DNA of 64,000 nt from Comamonadaceae bacterium (lineage in GTDB: Bacteria > Pseudomonadota > Gammaproteobacteria > Burkholderiales > Burkholderiaceae_C). The notes beneath the pieces are model-generated. The model had not been told where the DNA came from. It made no database searches and saw only the letters and a program-made list of their open reading frames with translations. Shown here piece by piece: positions 41,696 through 50,612 of this stretch. Position 1 is the stretch's first letter; every line of letters begins with the position of its first letter. The stretch is taken from the NCBI GenBank assembly GCA_027484105.1, contig JAIXUG010000005.1, positions 62,001 through 126,000 of the forward strand, written 5' to 3'. The translations under genes and the position numbers were made by a program.

Positions 41696-42330
41696 GATGT
41701 CTCCTGGGGTTTTTTGGGGATGGACTGGATGAACTCGGACAAGATAGCCAGCTGCGAATCGATGGCTGAAGCGGGAGCGAAAGGCCGTACAAGACCCAGT
41801 CCCCGCAACGCGGTCAAAACAAACTGCATATGCGCGTCAGCCTGTGGATGGATGGCGATTTCGGGAAATGCCGCAATGAATTGCATGCGAAGGCGCTGGT
41901 GAATATGGGACCGTTGCTCGATGATGTGGGCGGTCATGACGGCATCATCTCGCGCGGCCAAGTAGGACGCCCAAGCGCTTGCGAAACGCGGCTGACTGTA
42001 AAGCTGCGCCCAGGCTTGCTGGACAAAATGCTCTGACCGGCGTCGCAAACCCCATCGGGGTGAGGGCCAAAAATCGGTGTCACTTTCGAGTGAGTCGATC
42101 AAACGGCTGAGCACTTGCATCATCAATGCCGCTTTGGATGGAAAGTGGTGCTGCACCGCGCCGGTTGTCATGCCAGCGGCTTGGGCAACCGCCTGAATGG
42201 AGAGCTGACCCGCGCCTTTATCTTGCATCAGGGTCAAGGCCGAATTGAGCAAACGCTCATGCGTGCGTTCTCTCCGGACCTGGTGCAAATTGGGTTTCAT
42301 GGCGACTGTCACGTTCAATGTGGCTTTCAA
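41692..42330 (-). CDS. TetR family transcriptional regulator
   Basis: RERTHERLLNSALTLMQDKGAGQLSIQAVAQAAGMTTGAVQHHFPSKAALMMQVL; 4-bp overlap with Bug gene. Confidence 0.92.
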   Translation of the reverse strand: MKATLNVTVAMKPNLHQVRRERTHERLLNSALTLMQDKGAGQLSIQAVAQAAGMTTGAVQHHFPSKAALMMQVLSRLIDSLESDTDFWPSPRWGLRRRSEHFVQQAWAQLYSQPRFASAWASYLAARDDAVMTAHIIEQRSHIHQRLRMQFIAAFPEIAIHPQADAHMQFVLTALRGLGLVRPFAPASAIDSQLAILSEFIQSIPKKPQETS

Positions 42331-42620
42331 ATTAGATTATGTTCGTAATGTAATTTGACGTTCATCGTGTTTACCCTGATCGCGCCGCCCTGGGTCAAAG
42401 CGTCGTTATTTGATGAATGTGCGCGATGATCTCTAGACGTGCTAAGTCAGCTTGGTTGCATAGAGCTGAACCATCCAACGCTGCTCAGAGTTGAGCGCCA
42501 TATTGAATGGAAGACTTCTCAAGATGTATCGTTCAATACCAATACCTAAGCCCCAGAAATTTTTGATTCAACTGGGCGTAGCGCAATAACTAACGGCTCA
42601 ATCTTTTTTTCGTGCACCGC

Positions 42621-42656
42621 AATTAAAAAAGGCTCTAAGTTTTTAAACTTAGAGCC
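42621..42656 (-). terminator. Rho-independent terminator of the Bug/BKACE/dehydrogenase operon
   Basis: GGCTCTAAGTTT-tt-AAACTTAGAGCC near-perfect hairpin; AATTAAAAAA on its left, i.e. TTTTTTAATT on the minus strand. Confidence 0.82.
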
Positions 42657-42830
42657 TGAAGTCAGCCGCCCACATCAGCTAGGGTTCATCGTTTTCCTGA
42701 TTGACTTTTTGAGATCGATCACAGTTATCACCAGACATCGATCAATTGGTCAGGACTCAGATTGACGCTCCAGATTCAAGACGTAAAGTTTTGCGATGCT
42801 TGGCAGACTTAATGAGGCTACAAAACTGGG

Positions 42831-43826
42831 TCAGTCGGCGCGAATATTGTTTCTACGCGCCACCTCTCCCCAAAGTTTATACCCATCACGCGTCATGGCG
42901 TTGAGCCGCTCTGGACTACCACCTCCGACCATATCTCCATTTTTTTGGATCTGGCTGGCAATAGCAGGATCAGAAAGTGCGGCATTCATAGCGGCATTTG
43001 CCCTCGCTACCATGTCAGCTGGCATTTTCGCTGGTCCCCATAATGCAACAAATACGGTGACGTTGAAATCCTTGATGCCAAGTTCAGCGGCTGTTGGGAC
43101 GTCAGGGAGTGCTGGAAGCCGGCTGCTTCCAGTCACCAGGATGGGTCGTAACTTACCGCTGGCGATGTGCGGGATCAACAAAGATGCGGCATCCATCATG
43201 GTGGGTATCTGATTGCCAACCAAATCTTGGATGGCTGGACCACTGCCTCTATAAGGCACGTGATTCATCTTCGGCATGCCTGTACGCTCACGGAAATACT
43301 CCATGGCCAGATGCGTATTACCCCCGTTGCCTGAAGATGCATAGGTCAGGCCCCCTTTGGCGCTTTCTGATTTAGCCCAAGCAACGAACTCTGCGAGGTT
43401 CTTTACTGGGGCAGCTGAGTTAACCACCAGGACCAGCTGGGACTCCAGGATCAATCCTATTGGTGTGAATTCTGTTGGGATCGGCGAGGGTGTCGAGTAA
43501 GTGTGTGGATTGATCACGAAACTCGTGTTTGCAACCAACAACTTGTTAGGATCATTTGATCGAAGCACCTCTGCTGCGGCAATGTTTCCACCGGCCCCAG
43601 GTTTATTTTCAATAACCACTGATTGACCGAACGCTGTTGACATGCCCTTGCTCACAAAACGTGCCCCTGCATCTGTCAAGCCGCCCGGTGGGTAACCCAC
43701 GAGTAGAGAAACAGGCTTGGAGGGCCATGCTGCTCCTTGAGCGAATGAAAGAGCTGGGAATAGTGCAGAAAAAATTGCACCAGCAGCAATCAATTTAAAG
43801 GTTGTGCGTCGTGACGAAAATTTCAT
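42831..43826 (-). CDS. Bug/TTT family periplasmic substrate-binding protein
   Basis: AWPSKPVSLLVGYPPGGLTDAGARFVSKGMSTAFGQSVVIENKPGAGGNIAAAEVL; start 43826 or 43841. Confidence 0.92.
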   Translation of the reverse strand: MKFSSRRTTFKLIAAGAIFSALFPALSFAQGAAWPSKPVSLLVGYPPGGLTDAGARFVSKGMSTAFGQSVVIENKPGAGGNIAAAEVLRSNDPNKLLVANTSFVINPHTYSTPSPIPTEFTPIGLILESQLVLVVNSAAPVKNLAEFVAWAKSESAKGGLTYASSGNGGNTHLAMEYFRERTGMPKMNHVPYRGSGPAIQDLVGNQIPTMMDAASLLIPHIASGKLRPILVTGSSRLPALPDVPTAAELGIKDFNVTVFVALWGPAKMPADMVARANAAMNAALSDPAIASQIQKNGDMVGGGSPERLNAMTRDGYKLWGEVARRNNIRAD

Positions 43827-43881
43827 TTGAGATGTCTCCATATTTGAATGTTTGGCGCACCGCGCGCCTGTAAGGCGAAAC

Positions 43882-44808
43882 TTAGAACGAAACGTTGTTT
43901 CCTCCCTTCAGTTTTAAAATTTCGCGAGCATCGTCAGGTGTGGCCACTGCCAATGACATTCCCTCGATGATGCTGCGCATGCGTCTAACCTGATCTGCAT
44001 TGGTTCGCGCCAATTGGCCCGGACCGTCCCATAAAGAATCTTCAAGCCCAACACGTACATGCCCACCTAGAGCTGCGGACTGGGCACCTATAGGCATTTG
44101 GCTGCGACCTGCTGGAAGAACTGACCACTGATAATCGTTGCCGAATAAACGATCTGCGGTGCGGCGCATATGAAGAACGTCTTCCGGGTGTACGCCAATG
44201 CCTCCCAGGATGCCAAAGACTGACTGAATCAGAAAAGGAGGTTTGATCAAACCTAGCTCGATAAAGTGAGCGGCTGTGTAGAGGTGTCCGATGTCATAGC
44301 ACTCGATCTCAAAGCGAGTGCCGTTTTCGCTGCATGATTGAAGAATGCGAGCGATATCGGTAAATGTGTTCTTGAAAATTCTGTCGTGACTGCCAGCAAG
44401 GTACGGCAGCTCCCAATCGTGCTTGAATTCCTTAAAGCGATTGAGCATGGGAAACAGACCCATGTTCATTGAGCCCATGTTCAACGAGGCAACTTCAGGC
44501 TTGAATTCATGTGCAGGGCGAAGCCGATCTTCGATGGACATGGTAGGTGCACCACCTGTCGTGAGATTGATGACTACATTGCTCGCAGCTTTGATTTGAG
44601 GCAAGAATTGCCGGAATAGCGCCGGGTCTTGCGATGGACTTCCATCTATGGGGTTACGTGCATGAAGATGCACGATGGCTGCGCCCGCTTCCGCAGCCCC
44701 GATTGAAGCCTCAGCAATCTGAGCTGGTGTAACCGGAAGATAGGGGGACATCGACGGCGTGTGAATGGCCCCGGTGACAGCGCATGTGATGATGACTTTT
44801 CTAGACAT
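43882..44808 (-). CDS. BKACE family beta-keto acid cleavage enzyme (DUF849 / 3-keto-5-aminohexanoate cleavage family)
   Basis: MSRKVIITCAVTGAIHTPSMSPYLPVTPAQIAEASIGAAEAGAAIVHLHARNPIDGSPSQDPALF; VINLTTGGAPTMS; HVRVGLEDSLW. Confidence 0.93.
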   Translation of the reverse strand: MSRKVIITCAVTGAIHTPSMSPYLPVTPAQIAEASIGAAEAGAAIVHLHARNPIDGSPSQDPALFRQFLPQIKAASNVVINLTTGGAPTMSIEDRLRPAHEFKPEVASLNMGSMNMGLFPMLNRFKEFKHDWELPYLAGSHDRIFKNTFTDIARILQSCSENGTRFEIECYDIGHLYTAAHFIELGLIKPPFLIQSVFGILGGIGVHPEDVLHMRRTADRLFGNDYQWSVLPAGRSQMPIGAQSAALGGHVRVGLEDSLWDGPGQLARTNADQVRRMRSIIEGMSLAVATPDDAREILKLKGGNNVSF

Positions 44809-44832
44809 GATTTTTTTTGGTTAGGTAGAGGG

Positions 44833-45795
44833 TCAGGTATTTGGCGCGTTTCGCTTGTGTGCGGCCAAAGCCATGAGGCGACGGTCGCGCCACGCTGAGC
44901 GTGTTTTGATGTCTTCAATGCTCAGTTTCTTGCGACGTTCAACGTCCAAGAGGGCTACTGTTTCATCAGACCAGCTGAAGGCTTTCACGCCTTCCATGGT
45001 TTTTTGGTTTTGCTGGCCATAGCGTTTTGCATAGTCCCTCACTCCCTCTGGTGCATTGAGGTCAATGGTCTCGAACGGACCCATGAACGACCAGCGCAAG
45101 GCAAGCCCTTCTTTCAGTACTTTGTCGATGTCGTCGGCGCTGGCAAGGCCTTGTTCGAAAAGAGTGAAACACTCGTTGAGAACAGCTGCTTGCACACGGT
45201 TGAGCAAGAAACCTGGAATCTCGCGGGATAACGACACGGGGGTCTGACCAGCTCCCGAGTAAATTGCGTGGGCTCTTTCCATCACTTTCAGGTCGGTCCA
45301 CGGAGCAGGACAAAGCTCAACCAGAGGGACTAGGTATGGAGGGTTCGTGGGATGTCCAACGAGACATCGATTGCGGCCAGGCAGCTTGGCTGTGAAAGTC
45401 GACGCAGGCAACCATGAAGTTGAACTTGCGATCACTGCATCGGGTGGCGAATGGGCATCCAGTTGTGTGAATATGGCGACCTTCGCCTCCAGTGTTTCGC
45501 GAACGTTCTCCTGCACCAATACGACATCAACAAGGGCGTCTGCAAGATTGGGTTCACAGTTGATACGCGAGAGGGTTTTTTCTACGGAGTCTTGGAGCAG
45601 ACCGAATCCAGCCAGCTCATGCAGGCGTTCTTCGATATAAGCCAGGCTACCCGCCATCGCACCTGCGTCCGTGTCGTGTAGCCGAACCGGATGGCCCGCA
45701 CGTGCAAAGACGATCGCCCAAGCGCGTCCAATTAAGCCTGCGCCAATGACAGCAACAGGTTGGGATGATCGTTCAGTGTTCACATGTGAAGTCAA
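44833..45795 (-). CDS. 3-hydroxyacyl-CoA dehydrogenase superfamily, lambda-crystallin / L-gulonate / carnitine dehydrogenase-like
   Basis: VAVIGAGLIGRAWAIVFARAGHPVRLHD; VGHPTNPPYLVPLVELCPAPWT; SREIPGFLLNRVQAAVLNE. Confidence 0.9.
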   Translation of the reverse strand: MTSHVNTERSSQPVAVIGAGLIGRAWAIVFARAGHPVRLHDTDAGAMAGSLAYIEERLHELAGFGLLQDSVEKTLSRINCEPNLADALVDVVLVQENVRETLEAKVAIFTQLDAHSPPDAVIASSTSWLPASTFTAKLPGRNRCLVGHPTNPPYLVPLVELCPAPWTDLKVMERAHAIYSGAGQTPVSLSREIPGFLLNRVQAAVLNECFTLFEQGLASADDIDKVLKEGLALRWSFMGPFETIDLNAPEGVRDYAKRYGQQNQKTMEGVKAFSWSDETVALLDVERRKKLSIEDIKTRSAWRDRRLMALAAHKRNAPNT

Positions 45796-46003
45796 TTTGA
45801 TTCCTTCAAGTTACTGTGTCGGTGTTCTGCTTAGTCATCGCTTACGCACAGTGCATCCGAGTCAGGGATTAGTGCCTTCAGGCGATTTGCCTGCTTTTTT
45901 CCTGCTACCGGAATAACGCAGACACCGGTTTTTGAAGTGCGTATTGATCATTCCGATCTCCAAGTGATTTATGGGCCTAGAAAAAAATTGGCCCTGAATT
46001 TTT

Positions 46004-46029
46004 TGTGATCATAGTATCTGTGATCACAG
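46004..46029. promoter_or_regulatory. Candidate operator: TGTGATCA direct repeat, second copy inside CTGTGATCACAG palindrome
   Basis: Copies at 46004-46011 and 46019-46026 (15 bp period); palindrome 46018-46029; between divergent GntR and BKACE operon. Confidence 0.5.
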
Positions 46030-46092
46030 TTAAACATGGTGAAAACCCTGTAACCTGCCCTCGAAGGCGCAACGGAGGCGCTACACTAACCT

Positions 46093-46794
46093 ATGGATGT
46101 TTCAACCCTCATCACGCCTGTTATTCGCAAGACTCTCAGCGGAGACGCCTACATACAACTGCGTGAGTTGCTCATGAGTGGCAGCGTGATGCCTGGTGAA
46201 CAACTCTCATTGCGCACTTTGGCAACGAGCCTGGGTGTCAGTGTTATGCCAGTGAGGGAGGCGGTCAGTCGATTGTTGTCAGAAAGGGCCCTCGAGGTTC
46301 TTCCCAACCGGACCCTAAGGGTGCCGACCTTGACGGTCAGTCAATTTCGCGAAATAACCGACATCAGGATCAATCTCGAAGGCTACGCAACCGCCCAAGC
46401 TGCAAGGCTTGTTGACGAAGCAGGACTGAAAGAGATCCAAGCTGCGCATGATCATTTTGTCGATGAAAATTTGCAGAAATCACCAGACCCCTCAAAACTG
46501 GTTGCTCTCAACAAAGAACTGCATTTCGCCATCTACAGCCAAGCCCGCATGCCAATGCTGCTCGAGATGATTGAGTCTCTCTGGTTGCGCATAGGTCCTA
46601 TAGTGAACTATGACTTTCGCTCTGGATCGGCGCGGGTCAGCGAACACGTCTCAGCAGAGCATCATGGTCGAATCATCGCTGCACTGAAAAAAAAAGATGC
46701 AAAGGCTGCCAGCAACGCGCTTACCCGCGATATTCAGGGCGCAGCTGATTTCATCATCTCAGCTGGCGTATTGCTGACAGAGGATTTATCGTAG
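46093..46794 (+). CDS. GntR family transcriptional regulator (FCD subfamily)
   Basis: SGDAYIQLRELLMSGSVMPGEQLSLRTLATSLGVSVMPVREAVSRLLSERALEVLPNRTLRVPTLT plus FCD-like C-terminus. Confidence 0.9.
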   Translation: MDVSTLITPVIRKTLSGDAYIQLRELLMSGSVMPGEQLSLRTLATSLGVSVMPVREAVSRLLSERALEVLPNRTLRVPTLTVSQFREITDIRINLEGYATAQAARLVDEAGLKEIQAAHDHFVDENLQKSPDPSKLVALNKELHFAIYSQARMPMLLEMIESLWLRIGPIVNYDFRSGSARVSEHVSAEHHGRIIAALKKKDAKAASNALTRDIQGAADFIISAGVLLTEDLS

Positions 46795-46806
46795 AAAAAG
46801 TCTACT

Positions 46807-47063
46807 GTTCAAGGCCCGCCTTTTGGCTTGAACTTATCAATGTCTGCTACCAGCCTGAACCGGACTTCAAGGATCAACATACCGCCGACAGTTCTTAACC
46901 GGTAACAGACATGCATGCACAGTGATTACGGTGAGCAGGCTTCGTCAAGTCAATTGGCAGCCAGCCTGAGGAGTGTCCCAAAAGAGGTTGATCACCCCCC
47001 GGTTTCCATGTTCAGTCTAGATGCGAAGCCCGTAGGGGTGATGGGTGCTTGTGCCCATGGAAA
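46807..47063. other. Noncoding interval with several nested or interleaved inverted repeats
   Basis: GTTCAAG/CTTGAAC (46807/46827), TGTCTGCTACC/GGTAACAGACA (46841/46901, 10 of 11), ATCACCCC/GGGGTGAT (46991/47035), TTTCCATG/CATGGAAA (47003/47056). Confidence 0.45.
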
Positions 47064-47099
47064 TCCCGCTTTGAAAAATTACTGCCAGTCAATGCCCAA

Positions 47100-48791
47100 T
47101 CATGAGGCGCTGATGGATGGGTCATTAGGGATCGTGCCATGACCCAGTACCTGAGCGAGGACGGTTTTTGCATGATGGGCTTCGTGCCCCCGCCATGCCA
47201 CGATCTGGTCGGGGCGTATCAGGACCAAGGGCAACTCGTAGAGCGCCAAGATGTCTGGACCAGGGTGCGTTACCACTTTCAAATCCAGATTCATATCATG
47301 GGCCACATCCACGAAATTCTGAGTATTCGGCGGCGCGTCGCCCAGTACCAGCAGCGTCCATTCGAAGTTGAAGCTGTCAAAAAGTGATCGGCCATCGGGC
47401 AGCCACGCATGTGGCGGTCTGCCACCTGGCGTGGCGCAAGGCATGTAACTGTTGGCTGCATCGGGCGGTGCCGTGGTGCCATCGTCCACAATGATCGGGC
47501 TGCCGTGATAGCGGCCACCAAAAGTCACGCCCGGGATGTTGAACTCGCGTCGCACATGCCCGTTCAGGTAGTCCGAGGCTGTGGCTCGGGCAGCTTCACC
47601 TTCAGGACTCGGGGCTTCCAGTTCAGGCGCCGCTTCAAACAAGCCGATGGAGTCCGCAAACTGCCGCGCATAGCCCGTGTTGCGCATGGCCAGTGGGTGG
47701 CGCTCTAAGGCATAGCTGTCGAGCAAGGCCACGGGTGCTTGGCCCTTGAGAACGCTGGCGAGCTTCCAGCTGAGGTTGACCGCGTCTTCGACTGCAGTGT
47801 TGTACCCGAGCCCCCCCGTGGGTGTGAACAGATGGGCCGCATCCCCTCCCAGGAACACCCGGCCTTGCTGAAAAGACTCAGCCACCAATGCGTGTCCGGC
47901 CATCCAGGTGGCCATCGACAAAATTTCGATGTCAATCGCTTGGCCATAGGCTTGAGCAAACAGGCGCCGAGCATCGGCTTCGGACAGGGCCTCAGTGGCG
48001 GCATCATCGGCCATCTGGATATGGAAGGCAAATTCGCTCACGCCATCGACCGACATGATGAAGGCGCGCAATTCGGGATTGACCACCACGTACATCCAGG
48101 ACCGGTCGTTCGGGTTGCGGGCATAAAAGTCGGGGGCCTTAAGGTAAACCGCCAGCATCTTGCCGCCCATGAATTTCCGCTTGAAGCCGGTGGCCCCGCC
48201 CCAGGCGATGCCCAGCTCGTGGCGCACAAAGCTGCGGGCACCGTCTGCGCCCACCAGGTACGCGGCCTTGACGTTCAGCGACTCATCTCCGTTCACCGAT
48301 TGAACCGTCGCGTCGATGCCATCACCAGTGTCCTGAAAGGTCGTCAATAGCCAACCGTAGCGCATGTCGACGCTCGCCTGTTGCTGCGCATGGCGGTACA
48401 GGCAGACTTCGACATATTTTTGCGACACCCGGTGCGGCAGTTCGGCTGCACTCCATGAGCCCGACATGTTTTTGATCACCTGGGGTGCAGCGGCGGCTGT
48501 GGGCAAACGCAGGCGGGCCAGCTCGATGCCCGCAAAGCGTGTGAGGTAGGCGATGTCGGTGGGGTGGTCAGGCGGCAAACCCATGCTGCGGACTTCATGG
48601 GCAAAGCCCAGGCGTCTGAAATGCTCCATGGTGCGCGCTTGTGTGGCGTTGGCCTGCGGGTTGAAGGCGGTGCCGGGTTTGGCATCCACCAGCAGGCAGC
48701 GTATGTTGCGCCGACCCAACTCGATGGCCAGCATCAGACCACAAGGGCCGCCGCCAGCGATGAGGACATCGACGATGAGAGTTGAGGCCAT
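47100..48791 (-). CDS. FAD-dependent aromatic monooxygenase (PheA/TfdB/MhpA-like)
   Basis: MASTLIVDVLIAGGGPCGLMLAIELGRRNIRCLLVDAKPGTAFNPQAN; GRVFLGGDAAHLFTPTGGLGYNTAVEDAVNLSWKLA. Internal start 48791 of a longer ORF. Confidence 0.92.
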   Translation of the reverse strand: MASTLIVDVLIAGGGPCGLMLAIELGRRNIRCLLVDAKPGTAFNPQANATQARTMEHFRRLGFAHEVRSMGLPPDHPTDIAYLTRFAGIELARLRLPTAAAAPQVIKNMSGSWSAAELPHRVSQKYVEVCLYRHAQQQASVDMRYGWLLTTFQDTGDGIDATVQSVNGDESLNVKAAYLVGADGARSFVRHELGIAWGGATGFKRKFMGGKMLAVYLKAPDFYARNPNDRSWMYVVVNPELRAFIMSVDGVSEFAFHIQMADDAATEALSEADARRLFAQAYGQAIDIEILSMATWMAGHALVAESFQQGRVFLGGDAAHLFTPTGGLGYNTAVEDAVNLSWKLASVLKGQAPVALLDSYALERHPLAMRNTGYARQFADSIGLFEAAPELEAPSPEGEAARATASDYLNGHVRREFNIPGVTFGGRYHGSPIIVDDGTTAPPDAANSYMPCATPGGRPPHAWLPDGRSLFDSFNFEWTLLVLGDAPPNTQNFVDVAHDMNLDLKVVTHPGPDILALYELPLVLIRPDQIVAWRGHEAHHAKTVLAQVLGHGTIPNDPSISAS

Positions 48792-48843
48792 GCTGGTTAG
48801 GTCAAGATGATGGGACCCGTGAAACGGGAATGGAGAAACCAGA

Positions 48844-49704
48844 TCATTCTTCGCGGGCCAATCTGATTGGCAGGTCAATCGCCAGGTACTGCGATGGCAA
48901 CCCCAGCCGTTTGGTGGTGGCCGGATCGGATGCGGTCTTGAAGTCGCAGACCAGTGAGGCGCGCACGCCAAAGACGGCGTCCTTGTCCAGCCAGGGGTCT
49001 GCTGCATCAAACACTTCGGTGATCAAGCTGCGGTGGCCTGGCGCTTCCACGATGACGTGGTAATGGGCTGGACGCCAAGCATCTCGGTGCGACAGGCGAA
49101 GCAACTCACCCACCGGACCGTCCGTCGGCACCAGATAGGGGCGCGGGCGAATGGTGGCCAGCTCGAAACTGCCGTCGGCTTGTACCTTGATCTGGCAGCG
49201 CAGATTGTCCTGGGGCTGACTGTCGTCCAATTGCCAGTACATGCCGTTGTCGGCGTTTTGCCAGAAGTCGATGGTGGCGTTTGACAGGGGTTGACCTTCG
49301 GTGTCGGTCACGCGGCCTTGAATCAGCACCGCCTCGCCCGCGTTGTCTTTGATCAAGTTGCAGCCGTTGTCCAACCAGGGTGAGCCTCGTGTATGGAAGG
49401 GGCCGAGCACGCTCCCTTCTGTCGCATTCGGTTGCGCTGCCAAGAGGTCCACCAAAGAGGACAGCCCCAGCACATCTGACAGCAAGGTGAATTCGCTTCG
49501 CGAGGGGCTGCTGATCTCGGCCATCCGGTGTACGAAAGCGATACCGTTGCGCCACTCTTCATGGCTCAGGCCAGTTTCAGTTGCGAATGCGTGCAGGTGG
49601 TGCACCAGACGGTTGACCAAATGGCGTTGGCGATCACCATCGATGTGAGAAAAGCTGCTTTTGACCGTTTCGGTCAGGTTTTCACGTGTGACATTTTTCA
49701 TCAT
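48844..49704 (-). CDS. Intradiol ring-cleavage dioxygenase (catechol/hydroxyquinol 1,2-dioxygenase-like)
   Basis: N-terminal helical dioxygenase domain and SVLGPFHTRGSPW..., IDFWQNADNGMYW, RPRPYLVPTDGPVGELLRLSHRDAWRPAHYHVIVEAPGH. Confidence 0.92.
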   Translation of the reverse strand: MMKNVTRENLTETVKSSFSHIDGDRQRHLVNRLVHHLHAFATETGLSHEEWRNGIAFVHRMAEISSPSRSEFTLLSDVLGLSSLVDLLAAQPNATEGSVLGPFHTRGSPWLDNGCNLIKDNAGEAVLIQGRVTDTEGQPLSNATIDFWQNADNGMYWQLDDSQPQDNLRCQIKVQADGSFELATIRPRPYLVPTDGPVGELLRLSHRDAWRPAHYHVIVEAPGHRSLITEVFDAADPWLDKDAVFGVRASLVCDFKTASDPATTKRLGLPSQYLAIDLPIRLAREE

Positions 49705-49713
49705 GAGCAGCGT

Positions 49714-50583
49714 TCAGGCAGTCAGCAAACCAATGGTGTTGCGAAGAATACCGATGCCTTCGATGTCAATTTCAATGCGGTCTCCGGGCTGCATCCACAC
49801 AGGTGGTTTGCGGGCATAGCCTACGCCCGCAGGCGTGCCCATGACGATCACATCCCCAGGCTCCAGGGTCATGCAGGCAGACATCATGGCAATCGTCGGG
49901 GCCACATGGAACACCATGTCGGTGGTGCTGGCGCTTTGCATGACCTGCCCATTCAGGCGCGACTCTATGTGCAAGCCTACGCAGCCTGGCGGCAATTCGT
50001 CAGCGGTCACCAGGTGGGGGCCAAAGCCGCCCGTTTGGTCAAAGTTTTTACCAACGGTCCATTGCGTCGTTTTGCGCTGGTAATCGCGAAATGTTGCATC
50101 GTTGAAACAGGCGTAAGCAAACACCGAGTCCAGCGCCTCAGACTCGCTCACGTTGCGCGTGGTCTTGCCAATCACCAAGGCCAACTCGGCCTCGTAATCC
50201 AGTGATGTGGATATAGGGGGGATGGGGATGACGCCGTCATGCGCGACCAATGACGAAGGGCCGCGGAAAAAGATGGTGGGATAGTCGGCCACTTTGTTGC
50301 CACCCTCGGCGGCGTGGTCGTGGTAATTGACACCTAAGCAAATGATTTTGCTGGGGCGTGGCACGCACGGCAGCAGGCTGACTTGGCTCAGTGGTGTGGT
50401 GTGTGCAGTCAATGCCCGATGGGCGATGCTGGCCATTAGCGTGGCGTTGCCGCAGGCTTGGTCAAAAAAGTCATTGATGTAGGTGGGCGCGTTGTCCATG
50501 CACTGGCGCATGTCGATCACGCCTTGGTCGGACAAGACGCCATAGCGTAAGGCCTTGTCATGCGTATAACTGATGAGTTTCAT
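49714..50583 (-). CDS. Fumarylacetoacetate hydrolase family protein
   Basis: KIICLGVNYHDHAAEGG, LDYEAELALVIGKTTRNVSESEALD, VMGTPAGVGYARKPPVWMQPGDRIEIDIEGIG. Confidence 0.93.
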   Translation of the reverse strand: MKLISYTHDKALRYGVLSDQGVIDMRQCMDNAPTYINDFFDQACGNATLMASIAHRALTAHTTPLSQVSLLPCVPRPSKIICLGVNYHDHAAEGGNKVADYPTIFFRGPSSLVAHDGVIPIPPISTSLDYEAELALVIGKTTRNVSESEALDSVFAYACFNDATFRDYQRKTTQWTVGKNFDQTGGFGPHLVTADELPPGCVGLHIESRLNGQVMQSASTTDMVFHVAPTIAMMSACMTLEPGDVIVMGTPAGVGYARKPPVWMQPGDRIEIDIEGIGILRNTIGLLTA

Positions 50584-50612
50584 GGCGATTCTTTTGGGAT
50601 GAAATTAGAAAT

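Noticed and set aside
45971-46003. GGGCC...GGCCC with following T-rich stretch as a terminator
   Set aside because: Only a 5-bp stem with a 12-nt loop, located upstream of both divergent genes; not where a terminator is expected.
46915-47142. 75-aa plus-strand ORF between GntR and monooxygenase
   Set aside because: No recognisable domain, overlaps the 3' end of the monooxygenase gene and lies across inverted repeats; treated as noncoding.
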